A stretch of 64,000 nt of DNA from Bradyrhizobium elkanii USDA 76 (GTDB lineage Bacteria; Pseudomonadota; Alphaproteobacteria; Rhizobiales; Xanthobacteraceae). The stretch is taken from the NCBI RefSeq assembly GCF_023278185.1, contig NZ_CP066356.1:5696001-5760000 (forward strand), in the 5' to 3' direction. The notes under the pieces are model-generated. The model ran no database searches, was not told where the DNA came from, and saw only the letters and a list, made by a program, of their open reading frames with translations. Shown here in pieces: positions 9,107-18,726 of the stretch. Within the stretch, counting starts at the first letter, position 1; every line of letters starts with the position of its first letter. A program made the position numbers and the translations under genes.

Positions 9107-10309
9107 GTGAAGAGGAATTTCCTGGCCCTGGCCATCCTGGTTGCGACAGCGTCGACCGCCTCCGCCCAAATCTCGAATGACGTGGTCCGGATTGGCGTCC
9201 TGACCGACCTGTCAAGCTGGGGACGCGACAACAGCGGTCCCGGCTCGGTCGAGGCGGCGAAAATGGCCGTTGAGGAGTTTGGCCCGACAGTGCTCGGAAA
9301 GCCAATCGAGATCGTCAGCGCCGACCACCAGATGAAGACCGACGTCGGCCTGCAGATCGTTCGCGACTGGTTCGACAACGGCAAGGTCGACGCGGTAGCG
9401 GACATTCCGAACTCGGGAATTGCGATCGCCGTTCACAATATGGTGCGGGAGCGCAACAAGATCGCGCTGCTGTCCGGCCCGGGCGCGAGCTCCCTGACCG
9501 ACGAATTGTGCAGCCCCAACACCGTACATTTTTCTTACGATACCTACGCGCTATCCAAAGTGACGGCGTCGGCTGTCATCAAGGAGGGTGGCAAGTCCTG
9601 GTTTTTTGTCACCGCCGACTACGCGTTCGGCCAGCAACTTGAGAAAGACGCGACGCGCTTCATCAAGGAGCTGGACGGCAAGGTACTCGGCAACGTGCGG
9701 CATCCGACCAACACAGCCGACTTCTCGTCATTTGTACTGCAGGCGCAAAACTCCAAGGCGGATGTTGTGGCCTTTGCCAATGCTGGCCAGGACACCGACA
9801 ATGCCATCAAGCAATCCGGTGAATTCGGCCTGGTTCAGGCCGGCCAGAAGCTTGTCGGCCTGCTGATGTTCGATACCGACGTGCACGCTGTCGGCCTGCA
9901 GGCCGCACAAGGCACTTACATGACGACGGCCTCCTACTGGAACATGGATGACAAGACCCGCGCCTGGTCAAAGAGGTTCTTCACCCGGACCAACGTCATG
10001 CCGACCATGATTCACACCGGCGTCTACGGCTCTGTGCTGCACTATCTCAAGGCGATCAAAACCGCCGGCACAGATGATCCCGCCGCGGTCATGGCCAAGA
10101 TGCGCGAACTTCCGGTCGAGAACACATTCGTACATGGCGCCAGGCTGCGCGAGGACGGGCGGGTGATCCGTGACATGTACCTGGCGCGCGTGAAGAAGCC
10201 ATCAGATTCGAAGGAGCCGTGGGACTATCTCGAGATCGTCAAGACAATCCGGGGTGAGGACGCATATCGGCCTGTCAGCGAATCGAAGTGCGCGCTTCTC
10301 AAGAAGTGA
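9107..10309 (+). CDS. ABC transporter substrate-binding protein, branched-chain amino acid type (SBP 1)
   Basis: A 400-residue periplasmic binding protein (Peripla_BP_6, type I fold). The GTG start at 9107 is preceded by GAGGGAGA and gives a clean signal peptide (KRNFLALAILVATASTASA). Mature domains carry IGVLTDLSSWG and VDAVADIPNSGIAIAV. It is clearly paralogous to SBP 2 at 17479. It would capture the aromatic or acyl substrate for an ABC importer. No permease or ATPase gene is in the window, so it must share a transporter encoded elsewhere. Confidence 0.9.
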   Translation: MKRNFLALAILVATASTASAQISNDVVRIGVLTDLSSWGRDNSGPGSVEAAKMAVEEFGPTVLGKPIEIVSADHQMKTDVGLQIVRDWFDNGKVDAVADIPNSGIAIAVHNMVRERNKIALLSGPGASSLTDELCSPNTVHFSYDTYALSKVTASAVIKEGGKSWFFVTADYAFGQQLEKDATRFIKELDGKVLGNVRHPTNTADFSSFVLQAQNSKADVVAFANAGQDTDNAIKQSGEFGLVQAGQKLVGLLMFDTDVHAVGLQAAQGTYMTTASYWNMDDKTRAWSKRFFTRTNVMPTMIHTGVYGSVLHYLKAIKTAGTDDPAAVMAKMRELPVENTFVHGARLREDGRVIRDMYLARVKKPSDSKEPWDYLEIVKTIRGEDAYRPVSESKCALLKK

Positions 10310-10417
10310 AACGACCTGATCGGCGCAGAGAGCGAGCGAAGGCCACTGCTTGGCCGGGCGGATTTTGGGAAACAAGTAAGGCAATTCATTGCCGAACATC
10401 GGAAGGACGATCAGTTC

Positions 10418-11212
10418 GTGACCACAGCATCATCTCCAATCGAACTCGTCGTTGCCGACAGGATCGGGACGATTTGGCTGAACCGGCCGGAGCGAGGCAA
10501 TGGGATCGAGCTCGGGCTGGCGACTGCGCTCAGGGCAGCTGCCTTCGACCTCGAACGTGACGCCAGCGTCAAGGTCGTCGTCATCCGAGGCCGCGGAGCA
10601 AATTTCTCGGTCGGCGGAGATCTTCGAGCTTTCTCCGCTGCCGGCGCCACCTTCCCGCGGCTTGCAATGGACATCATCACTGCCTTCCACGACGCACTCG
10701 CTTCACTGAGACGCTCAGGAAAGCCGGCTATCGCCGCGGTGCACGGGGCTTGCGCCGGCGGAGCAATGTCCCTGGCGTTGGCCTGCGATTTCGTTCTAGC
10801 CGCCGACACGGCTCATTTTTCAGTGGCGTACCGGCGGCTGGGCGTTTCCGCCGATGGCGGCATGAGTTACTCGCTGACGCGCCTGGCGGGGCCAAGACGA
10901 GCGCTGGAGTTGATGCTCCTCTCTGACCGCACAAGCGCAAGCGAGGCACTGTCGCGCGGATTGATCACGAGAGTATGTGCAGAGCAGGAGCTCGAGGCCG
11001 AGCTGACCCGAATGGCGCGGGCGCTAGCCGATAACTCACCCGCCGCAAGCCGTGCGGTGAAAGCCCTGGTCTGGAGCGCCGATACCACAACGCTCGACGA
11101 ACAACTGTCGGCCGAGCTAGCTTCATTCGTCGACTGCGCCTCCTCGGCGGACTTTCGCGAGGGCATGAAGGCGTTCAACGAGAGGCGGCCGCCAATATTC
11201 GCAGGAGAGTGA
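10418..11212 (+). CDS. enoyl-CoA hydratase/isomerase family protein (crotonase 3)
   Basis: A 264-residue crotonase with a GTG start. GRGANFSVGGDLRAF and VHGACAGGAMSLALACD mark the CoA-binding and oxyanion-hole segments. It lies 4 bp before the SDR gene and 108 bp after SBP 1. The pairing with an SDR suggests sequential hydration and oxidation of a hydroxyacyl-CoA. Complete; the exact reaction is not assignable. Confidence 0.9.
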   Translation: MTTASSPIELVVADRIGTIWLNRPERGNGIELGLATALRAAAFDLERDASVKVVVIRGRGANFSVGGDLRAFSAAGATFPRLAMDIITAFHDALASLRRSGKPAIAAVHGACAGGAMSLALACDFVLAADTAHFSVAYRRLGVSADGGMSYSLTRLAGPRRALELMLLSDRTSASEALSRGLITRVCAEQELEAELTRMARALADNSPAASRAVKALVWSADTTTLDEQLSAELASFVDCASSADFREGMKAFNERRPPIFAGE

Positions 11213-11216
11213 GAAA

Positions 11217-12035
11217 ATGGGATCCCTGGACGGTAAGGTCGTTTTCATTACAGGCGCGAGCCGCGGCATAGGCCGGGAGATCGCGCTTAAATTCGCATCG
11301 GAAGGAGCGCGAGTTGCACTCGCGGCCAAATCGAGCGAGCCCCATCCAACTCTTCCCGGAACTATCCATACAGTGGCCGAAGACATTCGTAAGCTCGGTA
11401 CCGCCGCCCTTCCCCTCCGTGTCGATGTACGCGACGCCGATGCGCTCGCAAACGCCATCGAAAGGACGGTTCAGGAATTCGGCGGGTTGGACATCCTGGT
11501 GAACAATGCCAGCGCCATCAGTCCGACCGGACTGCTCGATACGCCGGCCAGGAAGTTCGATTTGCTGAGTGCGGTGAACGGCAGGGCGACCTACATCTGT
11601 GCCTATCATGCTGTACCGCACCTGAAGCGGTCGTCAAATCCCCACGTTCTCACCTTGTCGCCGCCACTGCCAAAGTCGGCAATCTGGCTCGGCAAGTATC
11701 CCGCATACGCCACCTCGAAGTACAGCATGACGATGTACACGCTGGCGCTCGCCGAGGAATTTCGATCGTTCGGAATTGCCGCCAATGCCCTTTGGCCAAA
11801 GACCATGATTGCGACCGACGCCGTGCGCGTGCATTACCAGTCGGATTATCGCCGCAGCCGCTCGCCTTCAATCATGGCCGATGCGGCACACTTCATCGTT
11901 ACGCAAGGCAGCCGCGAATTCTCGGGCAGAACCTTGATCGACGAGGAGGTTTTGCGTTTGCAGGGTGTCGACGACTTGTCGGTCTATGCAATAGATCCTG
12001 CCAGCCAGCTTGCGCCAGACATCTTGATCGAATGA
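11217..12035 (+). CDS. short-chain dehydrogenase/reductase (HSDL2-like SDR)
   Basis: A 272-residue NAD(P)-dependent SDR. The Rossmann glycine motif TGASRGIG (about residues 12-19), NNAS (about 97-100) and the catalytic Tyr-Lys pair in YATSK are all present. Its layout resembles the N-terminal half of hydroxysteroid dehydrogenase-like protein 2. It follows crotonase 3 by 4 bp and should oxidise a hydroxyacyl-CoA or alcohol intermediate. Complete; cofactor preference not determined. Confidence 0.9.
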   Translation: MGSLDGKVVFITGASRGIGREIALKFASEGARVALAAKSSEPHPTLPGTIHTVAEDIRKLGTAALPLRVDVRDADALANAIERTVQEFGGLDILVNNASAISPTGLLDTPARKFDLLSAVNGRATYICAYHAVPHLKRSSNPHVLTLSPPLPKSAIWLGKYPAYATSKYSMTMYTLALAEEFRSFGIAANALWPKTMIATDAVRVHYQSDYRRSRSPSIMADAAHFIVTQGSREFSGRTLIDEEVLRLQGVDDLSVYAIDPASQLAPDILIE

Positions 12036-12117
12036 CTGCAGCAACGATCAGGGAACGCTTCCCGGCAGGGAAGCATCGAGGTACTGGGACTTACCCGGCT
12101 GCAGGAATGGCTTCCGA

Positions 12118-12537
12118 ATGAACATCGTCAGCGCGCGCGTCGCCATTATTGTGAATCCAGCCTTGCCGCTCGGGTTGATTGCGAACACAGTTGCGGCCTT
12201 GAGCATCGGTATCGGCGCCGCGGAGCCGGACCTTGGAGGAAACTTCTTGACCGACGGCAACGGGCTCACTGTCCGGACCAGCGCAAACCGTCCGGTACCA
12301 ATTCTGCAAGCCACGCCCGAAGCGCTGTCCGTACTGCTGACGCGCGCGCAGCCATTGGCGAGCGGCGCCGTTTTGGTACCTTTCCCGCAATTCGCCAGGG
12401 GGCTCCACCGCTTTGAGGACTATCTCGCCGAATTTCCGCTGCGCGCGCTCTCGAACGAGACGATCGACGGCTTGGGCTTCTACGGGCCTGAGAAATGGGT
12501 TCGGTCGCTGACGGGCAATTTGAAGCTCTTGCGCTGA
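12118..12537 (+). CDS. DUF2000-like protein
   Basis: A 139-residue protein resembling DUF2000, a family of unknown function found beside many metabolic genes. The match rests on the LPLGLIANTVAAL start segment, a central PVPIL, and the FYGPEKWVRSLTGNLKLLR ending. It lies 82 bp after the SDR and may be transcribed with it. The start is an ATG at 12118. No catalytic residues are known to me for this family, so no reaction is proposed. Confidence 0.7.
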   Translation: MNIVSARVAIIVNPALPLGLIANTVAALSIGIGAAEPDLGGNFLTDGNGLTVRTSANRPVPILQATPEALSVLLTRAQPLASGAVLVPFPQFARGLHRFEDYLAEFPLRALSNETIDGLGFYGPEKWVRSLTGNLKLLR

Positions 12538-12748
12538 AGATAACGCCGCGTCATGAACCTGAGGACTGACCTCATCATAAGCATGGTCGTGTACCCTTAC
12601 GCCCATGGCGCTATCTCCGCTCAAGCATAGCGTCAAGGTGCTCTCGCTGGGCGATTAGAACCTTTCAGCCCTCATGAGCCACGTTTCAAGCTCACCGGGA
12701 AGCCCTCGAGTGCGAGCGTCCGGCTATCTCAAGGGGAGCCGCGTGACA

Positions 12749-13543
12749 TTAGAGCTTCTGGATTTCGGCTGGTGGCCGGCCGGCCCGCAAGCCTTCCCGA
12801 GCCGAAGCTGTCCTCATCACGGTGGAAAAGCTCTTGCGCTCGTCAGCCAGACCTTCGGCCAACGGACGGTCGAGAGCTGACCGGGTAAGGCGCTTGGCAA
12901 AGGCCAGGCCTTCGGCACTTCGGCCCAACAGCTCAGCGCCGATCTCAAGGGAGCGCGCGAGGGGATCGGCGACGACCTCATGCACAATTCCGATTTCGTG
13001 GGCGCGCTGTCCGGTCACTGTCAGGCCACGAAGGATCATCTCGAGTGCCCTGGCCTCTCCAACAATCCTGGGCAAACGCTGTGTACCGCCACCACCCGGA
13101 AAGATGCCGATGCGCGTTTCCGGAAGTCCGATCGCCGTAACACTGCTCCCGGCGATGCGCAGGTCGCATGCCAGCGAAAGCTCGAAGCCACCTCCCATGC
13201 ACAGGCCATTGATTGCCGCAATGACCGGCTTGTCGACGGCTGCAATCGCATCCGTCAGCGCGTGGAAACCAGGTGGCCGAGGACCAGGCGACGACGGGGC
13301 GCGAGACGCTCCGCGCTCAATGGCATCTGCGGCCTCGGAGAGTTCCGCAACGTCGTAGTGACGGATGAAAATGCCGGGTAGGCCCCCTGTAATGACAATG
13401 ACCCGGACCGATGGGGCCATTCTTGCAGCGGCGACCGCATCGAACATCTCAGCCGCCCCGGCGGCCGTCATGGTGCCGAATGGGACGTTAGCATAGGTGA
13501 TGACACGGACCGCGTCGCGATCCTGGATGGAAACAAGGGGCAT
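12749..13543 (-). CDS. enoyl-CoA hydratase/isomerase family protein (crotonase 4)
   Basis: A 264-residue crotonase. INGLCMGGGFELSLACD and the glycine-rich FPGGGGTQRLPR segment are typical of enoyl-CoA hydratases, and RHYDVAELSEA marks the CoA-side loop. It stands alone on the minus strand between DUF2000 and the ParB-like gene and is divergent from the latter. Complete. It is one of five crotonases in the island and the only one outside an obvious operon. Confidence 0.88.
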   Translation of the reverse strand: MPLVSIQDRDAVRVITYANVPFGTMTAAGAAEMFDAVAAARMAPSVRVIVITGGLPGIFIRHYDVAELSEAADAIERGASRAPSSPGPRPPGFHALTDAIAAVDKPVIAAINGLCMGGGFELSLACDLRIAGSSVTAIGLPETRIGIFPGGGGTQRLPRIVGEARALEMILRGLTVTGQRAHEIGIVHEVVADPLARSLEIGAELLGRSAEGLAFAKRLTRSALDRPLAEGLADERKSFSTVMRTASAREGLRAGRPPAEIQKL

Positions 13544-13732
13544 AGCCTACCCTCACCGCAACCGCTCGCCGGACAATCACGCGTTGGCGTTGCGCCGCTC
13601 AGAATGCGCCCGGGTCCCACACCGATCAAGCCTCGGCGCGCTAAGATTGCCATTGCAGGCGAGCGGTTCATTCTTAAAATCCTGCCTCCCCGGCATGCGT
13701 TTCGGACGGGCCTGTAGAGCGGAGTAGACGTT

Positions 13733-14242
13733 ATGCCCAAGCCGGAAAGCTTCCCAATCGAGAAGATCTACGTTCCCGTGAAAAGACGGAAGGCAATCAA
13801 GCCTCAAGTCGTCGAGGAGATCGCTGGAAGCATTCTGGAAATCGGACAACAAACCCCCATTCTCGTCAGGCCCGACGAAGACCGCTTCGTTCTGGTCGAG
13901 GGACTACAGCGGCTCGAAGCTTGCAAGGCGCTTGGAGAGACGACGGTTGTGGGCATCGTGGTCTCGGCGGAGGATGCTCAGCAAAGGACGCTCTTGTCCG
14001 AGGGACCCGAAGCAGATGCGGAACGCGACAAGATGGCGCGATTGAAAAAGCTGCGTCTCGAGAAGGAAGCTGCAGAAAGTTCGATTGCTGCCTTGAACAG
14101 GACGGATAAGGAGCGAGCCCGCCCGGCAAGGGGCGCCGGCGAGAACCCGAGAACATCGCCAAGCCGGGCCTCAGCACCGACGCCGAAAAAGACGTTGTCG
14201 GAGTGGATCGCGCAGCAAAAGCGCGACGGTGGCCGCTATTGA
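13733..14242 (+). CDS. ParB/sulfiredoxin-like domain protein
   Basis: A 169-residue protein with an N-terminal ParB-N/Srx fold (about residues 5-85): EKIYVPVKRRKAI, QQTPILVRPD and VLVEGLQRLEACKALGE are the usual strand-helix signatures. A charged linker follows, then the short C-terminal box TLSEWIAQQKRDGGRY. It lacks the helix-turn-helix of a chromosome-partitioning ParB and is far too short to be one. A role in nucleotide or DNA binding is possible but unsupported. It splits the two halves of the catabolic island. Confidence 0.75.
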   Translation: MPKPESFPIEKIYVPVKRRKAIKPQVVEEIAGSILEIGQQTPILVRPDEDRFVLVEGLQRLEACKALGETTVVGIVVSAEDAQQRTLLSEGPEADAERDKMARLKKLRLEKEAAESSIAALNRTDKERARPARGAGENPRTSPSRASAPTPKKTLSEWIAQQKRDGGRY

Positions 14243-14462
14243 TTGCCCGCTTTCGGTCTTGCATCCAACGTCGTCTATCCGGCGATGGAATTATCTTGAT
14301 CTCTCGCTGCTCGAGCGATCTTCCAAGTCACGGCAATACTTGAACTTTCGCGCCATCCATCCTGCGCTTGTTTGAGTCAGCTTAAGCCAAGAGAAACAAC
14401 GTCGACACACCGGGTCCGGCTCGTCTGCGTCTGGATTATTCTTGCCAAATCCACAAAACTTG

Positions 14463-14951
14463 TTAGCCGGTCGAGTGACCGTCCACCCGGTCAGCGCCTT
14501 GCTTCAGCCGCCATTGCAGCAACGAAAAGGATGGATCGGACTCCGGGTGATGTTCGAAGACCCCTCCAACCTCAGTTCCGATGATCACGGTCTGGCGCGG
14601 GTCGCCCTGCAGATTACCCACCATGCGCACGCCACCGGCGTGTGGTAGCTCGACGAGCAACGCGAGATATGGGCCGTGCTGCTTTAGCGCCGGGTGGGAT
14701 GGATGCCACACGCGCTCCCAACTGTAGATGCGGCCGGTCGGCTCGACGTCAGTCCACGTAAGGTCAAAGGAATGACAATTGTGGCAAATCCATTCGGGGC
14801 CGAATTGCCAGGAACGGCAGCCGGCGCAGCGTTGCACCAGCAGGCGGTTTTCCCGCAGGCCCATCCAATACGGTGCCGAAAGCCCATCTGGGTCACTGAC
14901 CGGAATGGGCAACCCGGCAGGAAGATAGTGCGCACGTGAAGACCCACTCAT
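14463..14951 (-). CDS. DUF35 OB-fold/zinc-ribbon protein, second copy
   Basis: A 162-residue DUF35 protein with a zinc ribbon CAGC ... CHNC (about residues 41-58) and an OB fold. Its ATG overlaps the stop of the thiolase-fold gene by 4 bp, exactly as in the first thiolase-DUF35 pair. It is the last gene of the minus-strand operon that contains the Rieske oxygenase. It should form a complex with the adjacent thiolase-fold protein. Role inferred from Ltp2-DUF35 complexes. Confidence 0.88.
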   Translation of the reverse strand: MSGSSRAHYLPAGLPIPVSDPDGLSAPYWMGLRENRLLVQRCAGCRSWQFGPEWICHNCHSFDLTWTDVEPTGRIYSWERVWHPSHPALKQHGPYLALLVELPHAGGVRMVGNLQGDPRQTVIIGTEVGGVFEHHPESDPSFSLLQWRLKQGADRVDGHSTG

Positions 14952-16144
14952 AGCGTCGCCTCTGAACCCAGAATGAGGTTGCTGGCCGGCGTCACCATCG
15001 GGCCGCCGATCACCAGCGCCACATCATTTCGTCGAGCCTGGCTCGCCGACGCGCCACGCACCTGACGAACCGCTTCAAGCACCAGCTCAAAGCCGTGCAT
15101 GTAGCATTCGGCAAGGTTGCCGCCACTGGTGTTGAGCGGGAGCCTCCCGGATGGAGCGATCAAATTGTCGAAAGTCAGGAAGTCGTTGGCCTTCTCGGGC
15201 CTGAAGAAGCCGTGCTCCGCCAGCGCCATCACGACACCGCCGGTGAAGTTCTCGTACGCCTGGACCACACCGACATCCGACGGCCCTACCCCGGCCATGC
15301 GGTACAGATCGGATGCAACGGTGCCGAAGTTCGCGGTGGCGTAGAGTGGTGCATTGTGCGCCGTTGCCGCCGCACGATGTCCGGATCCGAAGGCCGCACC
15401 GAGCAGATAGGCCGGCTTGTGCCGGAAGTCGCTGGCGCGCTCTGCCGATACCAGCACCAATGCCGCTGCGCCGTCATTTTCCATGCAGCAATCGTAAAGA
15501 TGGAAGGGCTCCACGATCCAGCGCGAGGCATCGTATCTCTCGACATCCAGCGGCTTGCCTCGCATCACCGCGCGCGGGTTGGCCTGGGCATGATGATAGG
15601 AGGCGAGCGCAATCGCACGCAAAGCCTCCTGTCGCACGCCATGCTCGTGCATGTAGCGCTGCACCCGCATGGCAAAGCGCTGCGGGGGCGCCAGCACCCC
15701 ATAGGGCATCAGATAGGACCGTTCGCCCGAAACGGTGTGAATCCCGGCCGCCTGGCCGAAACGGCCATATTGGCCCTGCGCCAATGAGCGGAACACCACG
15801 ACACAATCGGCAAGGCCCGCGACGATCGAGGCGGCCGCATTGGCAACCGCCGCGCTGCAACCGCCGCCGCCCCCGCCCCATTGCATGGTCGCGGAGCGTA
15901 GTCGATGCGTACCCAGCGCCGCAGCCAGCCGTGACGCCTCGCTGCGATCGTCGCTGTAGGACGAGAAGCCATCGATCTCGCGGGGATCGAGCCCGGCATC
16001 CTCGCAAGCCGCCAGGATCGCCTTCAACGCGAGCTTGAATTCCGGATCGGGAGAAGCGCCATGACGATAATATTCGGTTTCACCGATCCCGATCACGGCC
16101 ACACGGCCCCGCAGCGTCCGCTCGTCTCGCGCGCGCCCGGTCAC
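14948..16144 (-). CDS. thiolase-fold protein (Ltp type) lacking the nucleophilic Cys, second copy
   Basis: A 398-residue thiolase-superfamily protein. The nucleophile site reads TMQWGGGGGG (from about residue 86), so the expected Cys is Gln; the nearest cysteine is eight residues further on. The C-terminal half carries NTSGGNLAECYMHGF, the tyrosine/histidine segment seen in Ltp2-type aldolases. It starts with GTG overlapping the upstream CoA-transferase stop. Together with its DUF35 partner it is predicted to cleave a beta-hydroxyacyl-CoA by retro-aldol chemistry. Thiolase activity is unlikely. Confidence 0.85.
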   Translation of the reverse strand: MTGRARDERTLRGRVAVIGIGETEYYRHGASPDPEFKLALKAILAACEDAGLDPREIDGFSSYSDDRSEASRLAAALGTHRLRSATMQWGGGGGGCSAAVANAAASIVAGLADCVVVFRSLAQGQYGRFGQAAGIHTVSGERSYLMPYGVLAPPQRFAMRVQRYMHEHGVRQEALRAIALASYHHAQANPRAVMRGKPLDVERYDASRWIVEPFHLYDCCMENDGAAALVLVSAERASDFRHKPAYLLGAAFGSGHRAAATAHNAPLYATANFGTVASDLYRMAGVGPSDVGVVQAYENFTGGVVMALAEHGFFRPEKANDFLTFDNLIAPSGRLPLNTSGGNLAECYMHGFELVLEAVRQVRGASASQARRNDVALVIGGPMVTPASNLILGSEATL

Positions 16145-17424
16145 GGTTTGGCATCCTGTCGCAAAGCCTCGCTGCCGAAGGCGCCGCCTCCGGCAAGGCG
16201 CGCGATCTCCGTCTTGTCGTAGCCGAGCAACTCAAGCAGCACGTTCTCGGTGTGCTGCCCAACTGCCGGTGCCGCAACGGGATCCACGATCGGTGTCCGC
16301 GAATACCGGATCGGCAGGTTCACGTTCGGCACCCACCCCACCGTCTCATGCGGGATCCGGGTGACGATCCCGCGCTCCCTCGCCTCGGGCGAACGGATCG
16401 CCTCGCCGACGGTGCGCAGCTGGCCGCAGGGCACGCCGGCCGCCCGCATCCGCGACTGCCAGTGCGACCAGGGCTGCCGGGCAAAGGCATCGCCGAGGAT
16501 CGCGAACAACTCCTCGCGCCGGCGGATTCGATCGGGGCCGGTTGCATAGATTTCGGCCCCCGCGAGATCCTCGCGCTCGAGAACCTGCGCCATCAGGCGC
16601 TGGAAGATCTTGTCATTGCCGCAGTTGATATAGAAGGAGCAATCGCTGGCCCGGAACACACCCGACGGACACGTGTCCGGGCTGGTGTTGCCGCTTCGCT
16701 TCGGATCGGCACCGCTAAAGAGCGACTGCGTGGTCGCGTAGCCGGTCATCAGGACGGCGTTCTCGAACAACGACACCTCGATGGCCTGGCCGTGCCCGCT
16801 ACGCTCGCGCGCGAACAAGGCGCCAAGGATCGCATTGCTTGCCATCATTGCAGTGCTGATATCCATCACCGGCGACAATGCGCGCACTCCCTCGCGATCG
16901 GCATAGCCGTTCATCGACACGAAGCCGCTCTCGACCTGCGCGATCGGATCAAAGCCAAGCCGGTCCGAAAATGCCCCGTCGCGGCCATAGGCCGACACCG
17001 AGCAGTAGATGATTTCGGGTTTGATCTTGCGGCAGCTCTCGTAGTCGAGCCCCAACCGTGCCATCACGCTCGCAGAAAAATTCTCGACAACGACGTCCGC
17101 CGTCGCGATCAGCTCGCGCGCGACCTTCAGACCCTCGGCCGATTTGAGATCGAGGGTAATGCTGCGCTTGTTGCGGTTGGTCCACAGGAACGGCGCGCCG
17201 TGCCTGAGATCGGGATGCACCGGGGGATAACGGCGCAGATCGTCGCCGCGGCTAGGTGCTTCGATCTTGATCACCTCGGCCCCCATGTCGGCGAGGATCA
17301 TGGTGGCAAACGGCCCCGCGATGAAATGCGAGAAATCGATCACCCGGATCCCCTCGAGCGCCGCTGGCGCTCCAGCGGGACGAGGCGTGTGCTCGGGGAA
17401 GTCGGCTTCAAGCTGATCCAGCAT
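16141..17424 (-). CDS. family III CoA-transferase (CaiB/BaiF), copy 1
   Basis: A 427-residue CoA-transferase of the CaiB/BaiF family, which swaps CoA between acids without ATP. The N-terminal IRVIDFSHFIAGPFATMIL and GAEVIKIE are canonical. The catalytic aspartate is present in RLGFDPIAQVESG. I prefer the ATG at 17424; a TTG at 17460 would add 12 residues. It overlaps the thiolase-like gene by 4 bp and follows SBP 2 by 54 bp, so it is part of the oxygenase operon. Likely activates the oxygenated acid. Confidence 0.9.
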   Translation of the reverse strand: MLDQLEADFPEHTPRPAGAPAALEGIRVIDFSHFIAGPFATMILADMGAEVIKIEAPSRGDDLRRYPPVHPDLRHGAPFLWTNRNKRSITLDLKSAEGLKVARELIATADVVVENFSASVMARLGLDYESCRKIKPEIIYCSVSAYGRDGAFSDRLGFDPIAQVESGFVSMNGYADREGVRALSPVMDISTAMMASNAILGALFARERSGHGQAIEVSLFENAVLMTGYATTQSLFSGADPKRSGNTSPDTCPSGVFRASDCSFYINCGNDKIFQRLMAQVLEREDLAGAEIYATGPDRIRRREELFAILGDAFARQPWSHWQSRMRAAGVPCGQLRTVGEAIRSPEARERGIVTRIPHETVGWVPNVNLPIRYSRTPIVDPVAAPAVGQHTENVLLELLGYDKTEIARLAGGGAFGSEALRQDAKP

Positions 17425-17478
17425 CGGGATATCCGTCAAATTTGAGAAGTGTTGATCCAAGGATCGCGGCCGTCGTCG

Positions 17479-18699
17479 TCAATTGCTCTTCGGCTCGACG
17501 ACCGAGCAGCCGCCCTGGTCGAGCGGCCGGAAGGCCTCGGGGCCGGACAGCACTCCGACCTGCTCCAGCAGGTCCCACTTGCTCTTCGAGGCACTCGAGC
17601 TCTTCACCTTGAAGATGTACATGTTGTGGATGGCGCGGCCGTCCGCGCGAACCACGACCGGCCCGAACAAGGCGTCGTCGATCGGTTTCTCCTTCAGCTT
17701 CTGAACGACCGCCGGCGCGTCATTGGTTCCCGCCTCCAGCGCGGCGTTCAGATAAGCAAGCACTGAGGAATAGACGCCGGCGTGGAAGGCGGTCGGCGAC
17801 TGCCCATGCTGCCGCTCGCTGAATTTGGCCGACCAGGCGCGGCTGGCATCGTCGAGGTCCCAGTAGAACGGCTGCGTGATGATCAGCCCCTCCCCGACCG
17901 CAAGCCCGCTCGACTCGACATCGTTGGTGGTGGTCAATAGCGCGGCGAAGGTGCGTCCGCTCTGCTTCAGCCCGAACTCGGCGGATTGCTTGATCAGGCT
18001 GACGGTGTCGCCACCGGCGGTCGCGAACGCGATCACATCCGCGCCCGAGCCTTCGGCCTGCAGGATGAACGAGGCATAGTCTGCATTGTTGATCGGCACA
18101 TTGACCGATCCGAGCACGGTCCCGCCACCGGCACCGATCACCGCCGTCCCGTCGCGCACCATCGATTTGCCGAGCGCATTGTCGGTGGCGATGAAGTACC
18201 ATTTCTTGCCGCCGTGATGCACGAGATAGGCGCCGATGGTGTGCGAGGCCGCCCAGGTATCGAAGGTCCACTGAATCGTATTGGGCGAGCAGTATCTCCC
18301 GGTCAGGTCGGACGACGCCGCACTCGATGCGATCAGCGCCGCTTTGGTGCCGCGCACGACCTCGTTGACCGCCAGCCCAACGGCCGAGTTCGGCACGTCG
18401 GCGACCGCATCGACCTTCTCCTGATCGATCCAGCGGCGCGCGATGGCGGCGCCGACATCAGCCTTGTTCTGGTGGTCCGCCGAGACGATCTCGACCTTGA
18501 AATCCGGATGAAGCCGCATGAAGTCCTCGGCCGCCATTTTGGCCGCTGTCACCGAACCTTCGCCGGCATTGTCCGAGTAAGGGCCGGACGCGTCGTTGAG
18601 TACGCCGATTTTCAGGGACCGCGCGGCGACCGCCGACGCCGGCGAACCGGCACAAAAGGCCAGGAGAGCTATTCCGGCTATTTGCGAAAGATACTTCAT
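17479..18699 (-). CDS. ABC transporter substrate-binding protein, branched-chain amino acid type (SBP 2)
   Basis: A 406-residue periplasmic binding protein with signal peptide KYLSQIAGIALLAFCAGSPA. It is paralogous to SBP 1, sharing EIVSADHQ, KVDAVAD(I/V)PNS and the CSPNT segments. The ATG at 18699 is preceded by GGGTGGA; the in-frame GTG at 18708 is not needed. It lies between the oxygenase reductase and a CoA-transferase, so its ligand is probably the oxygenase substrate or a relative. Transporter membrane genes are absent. Confidence 0.9.
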   Translation of the reverse strand: MKYLSQIAGIALLAFCAGSPASAVAARSLKIGVLNDASGPYSDNAGEGSVTAAKMAAEDFMRLHPDFKVEIVSADHQNKADVGAAIARRWIDQEKVDAVADVPNSAVGLAVNEVVRGTKAALIASSAASSDLTGRYCSPNTIQWTFDTWAASHTIGAYLVHHGGKKWYFIATDNALGKSMVRDGTAVIGAGGGTVLGSVNVPINNADYASFILQAEGSGADVIAFATAGGDTVSLIKQSAEFGLKQSGRTFAALLTTTNDVESSGLAVGEGLIITQPFYWDLDDASRAWSAKFSERQHGQSPTAFHAGVYSSVLAYLNAALEAGTNDAPAVVQKLKEKPIDDALFGPVVVRADGRAIHNMYIFKVKSSSASKSKWDLLEQVGVLSGPEAFRPLDQGGCSVVEPKSN

Positions 18700-18726
18700 T
18701 GTTTCCACCCATCGTATGTTGTTGTC

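Noticed and set aside
13733..14242. Chromosome-partition ParB and a replication origin
   Set aside because: The protein lacks the ParB helix-turn-helix and dimer domain, there is no parA, and no parS-like palindromes were seen nearby.
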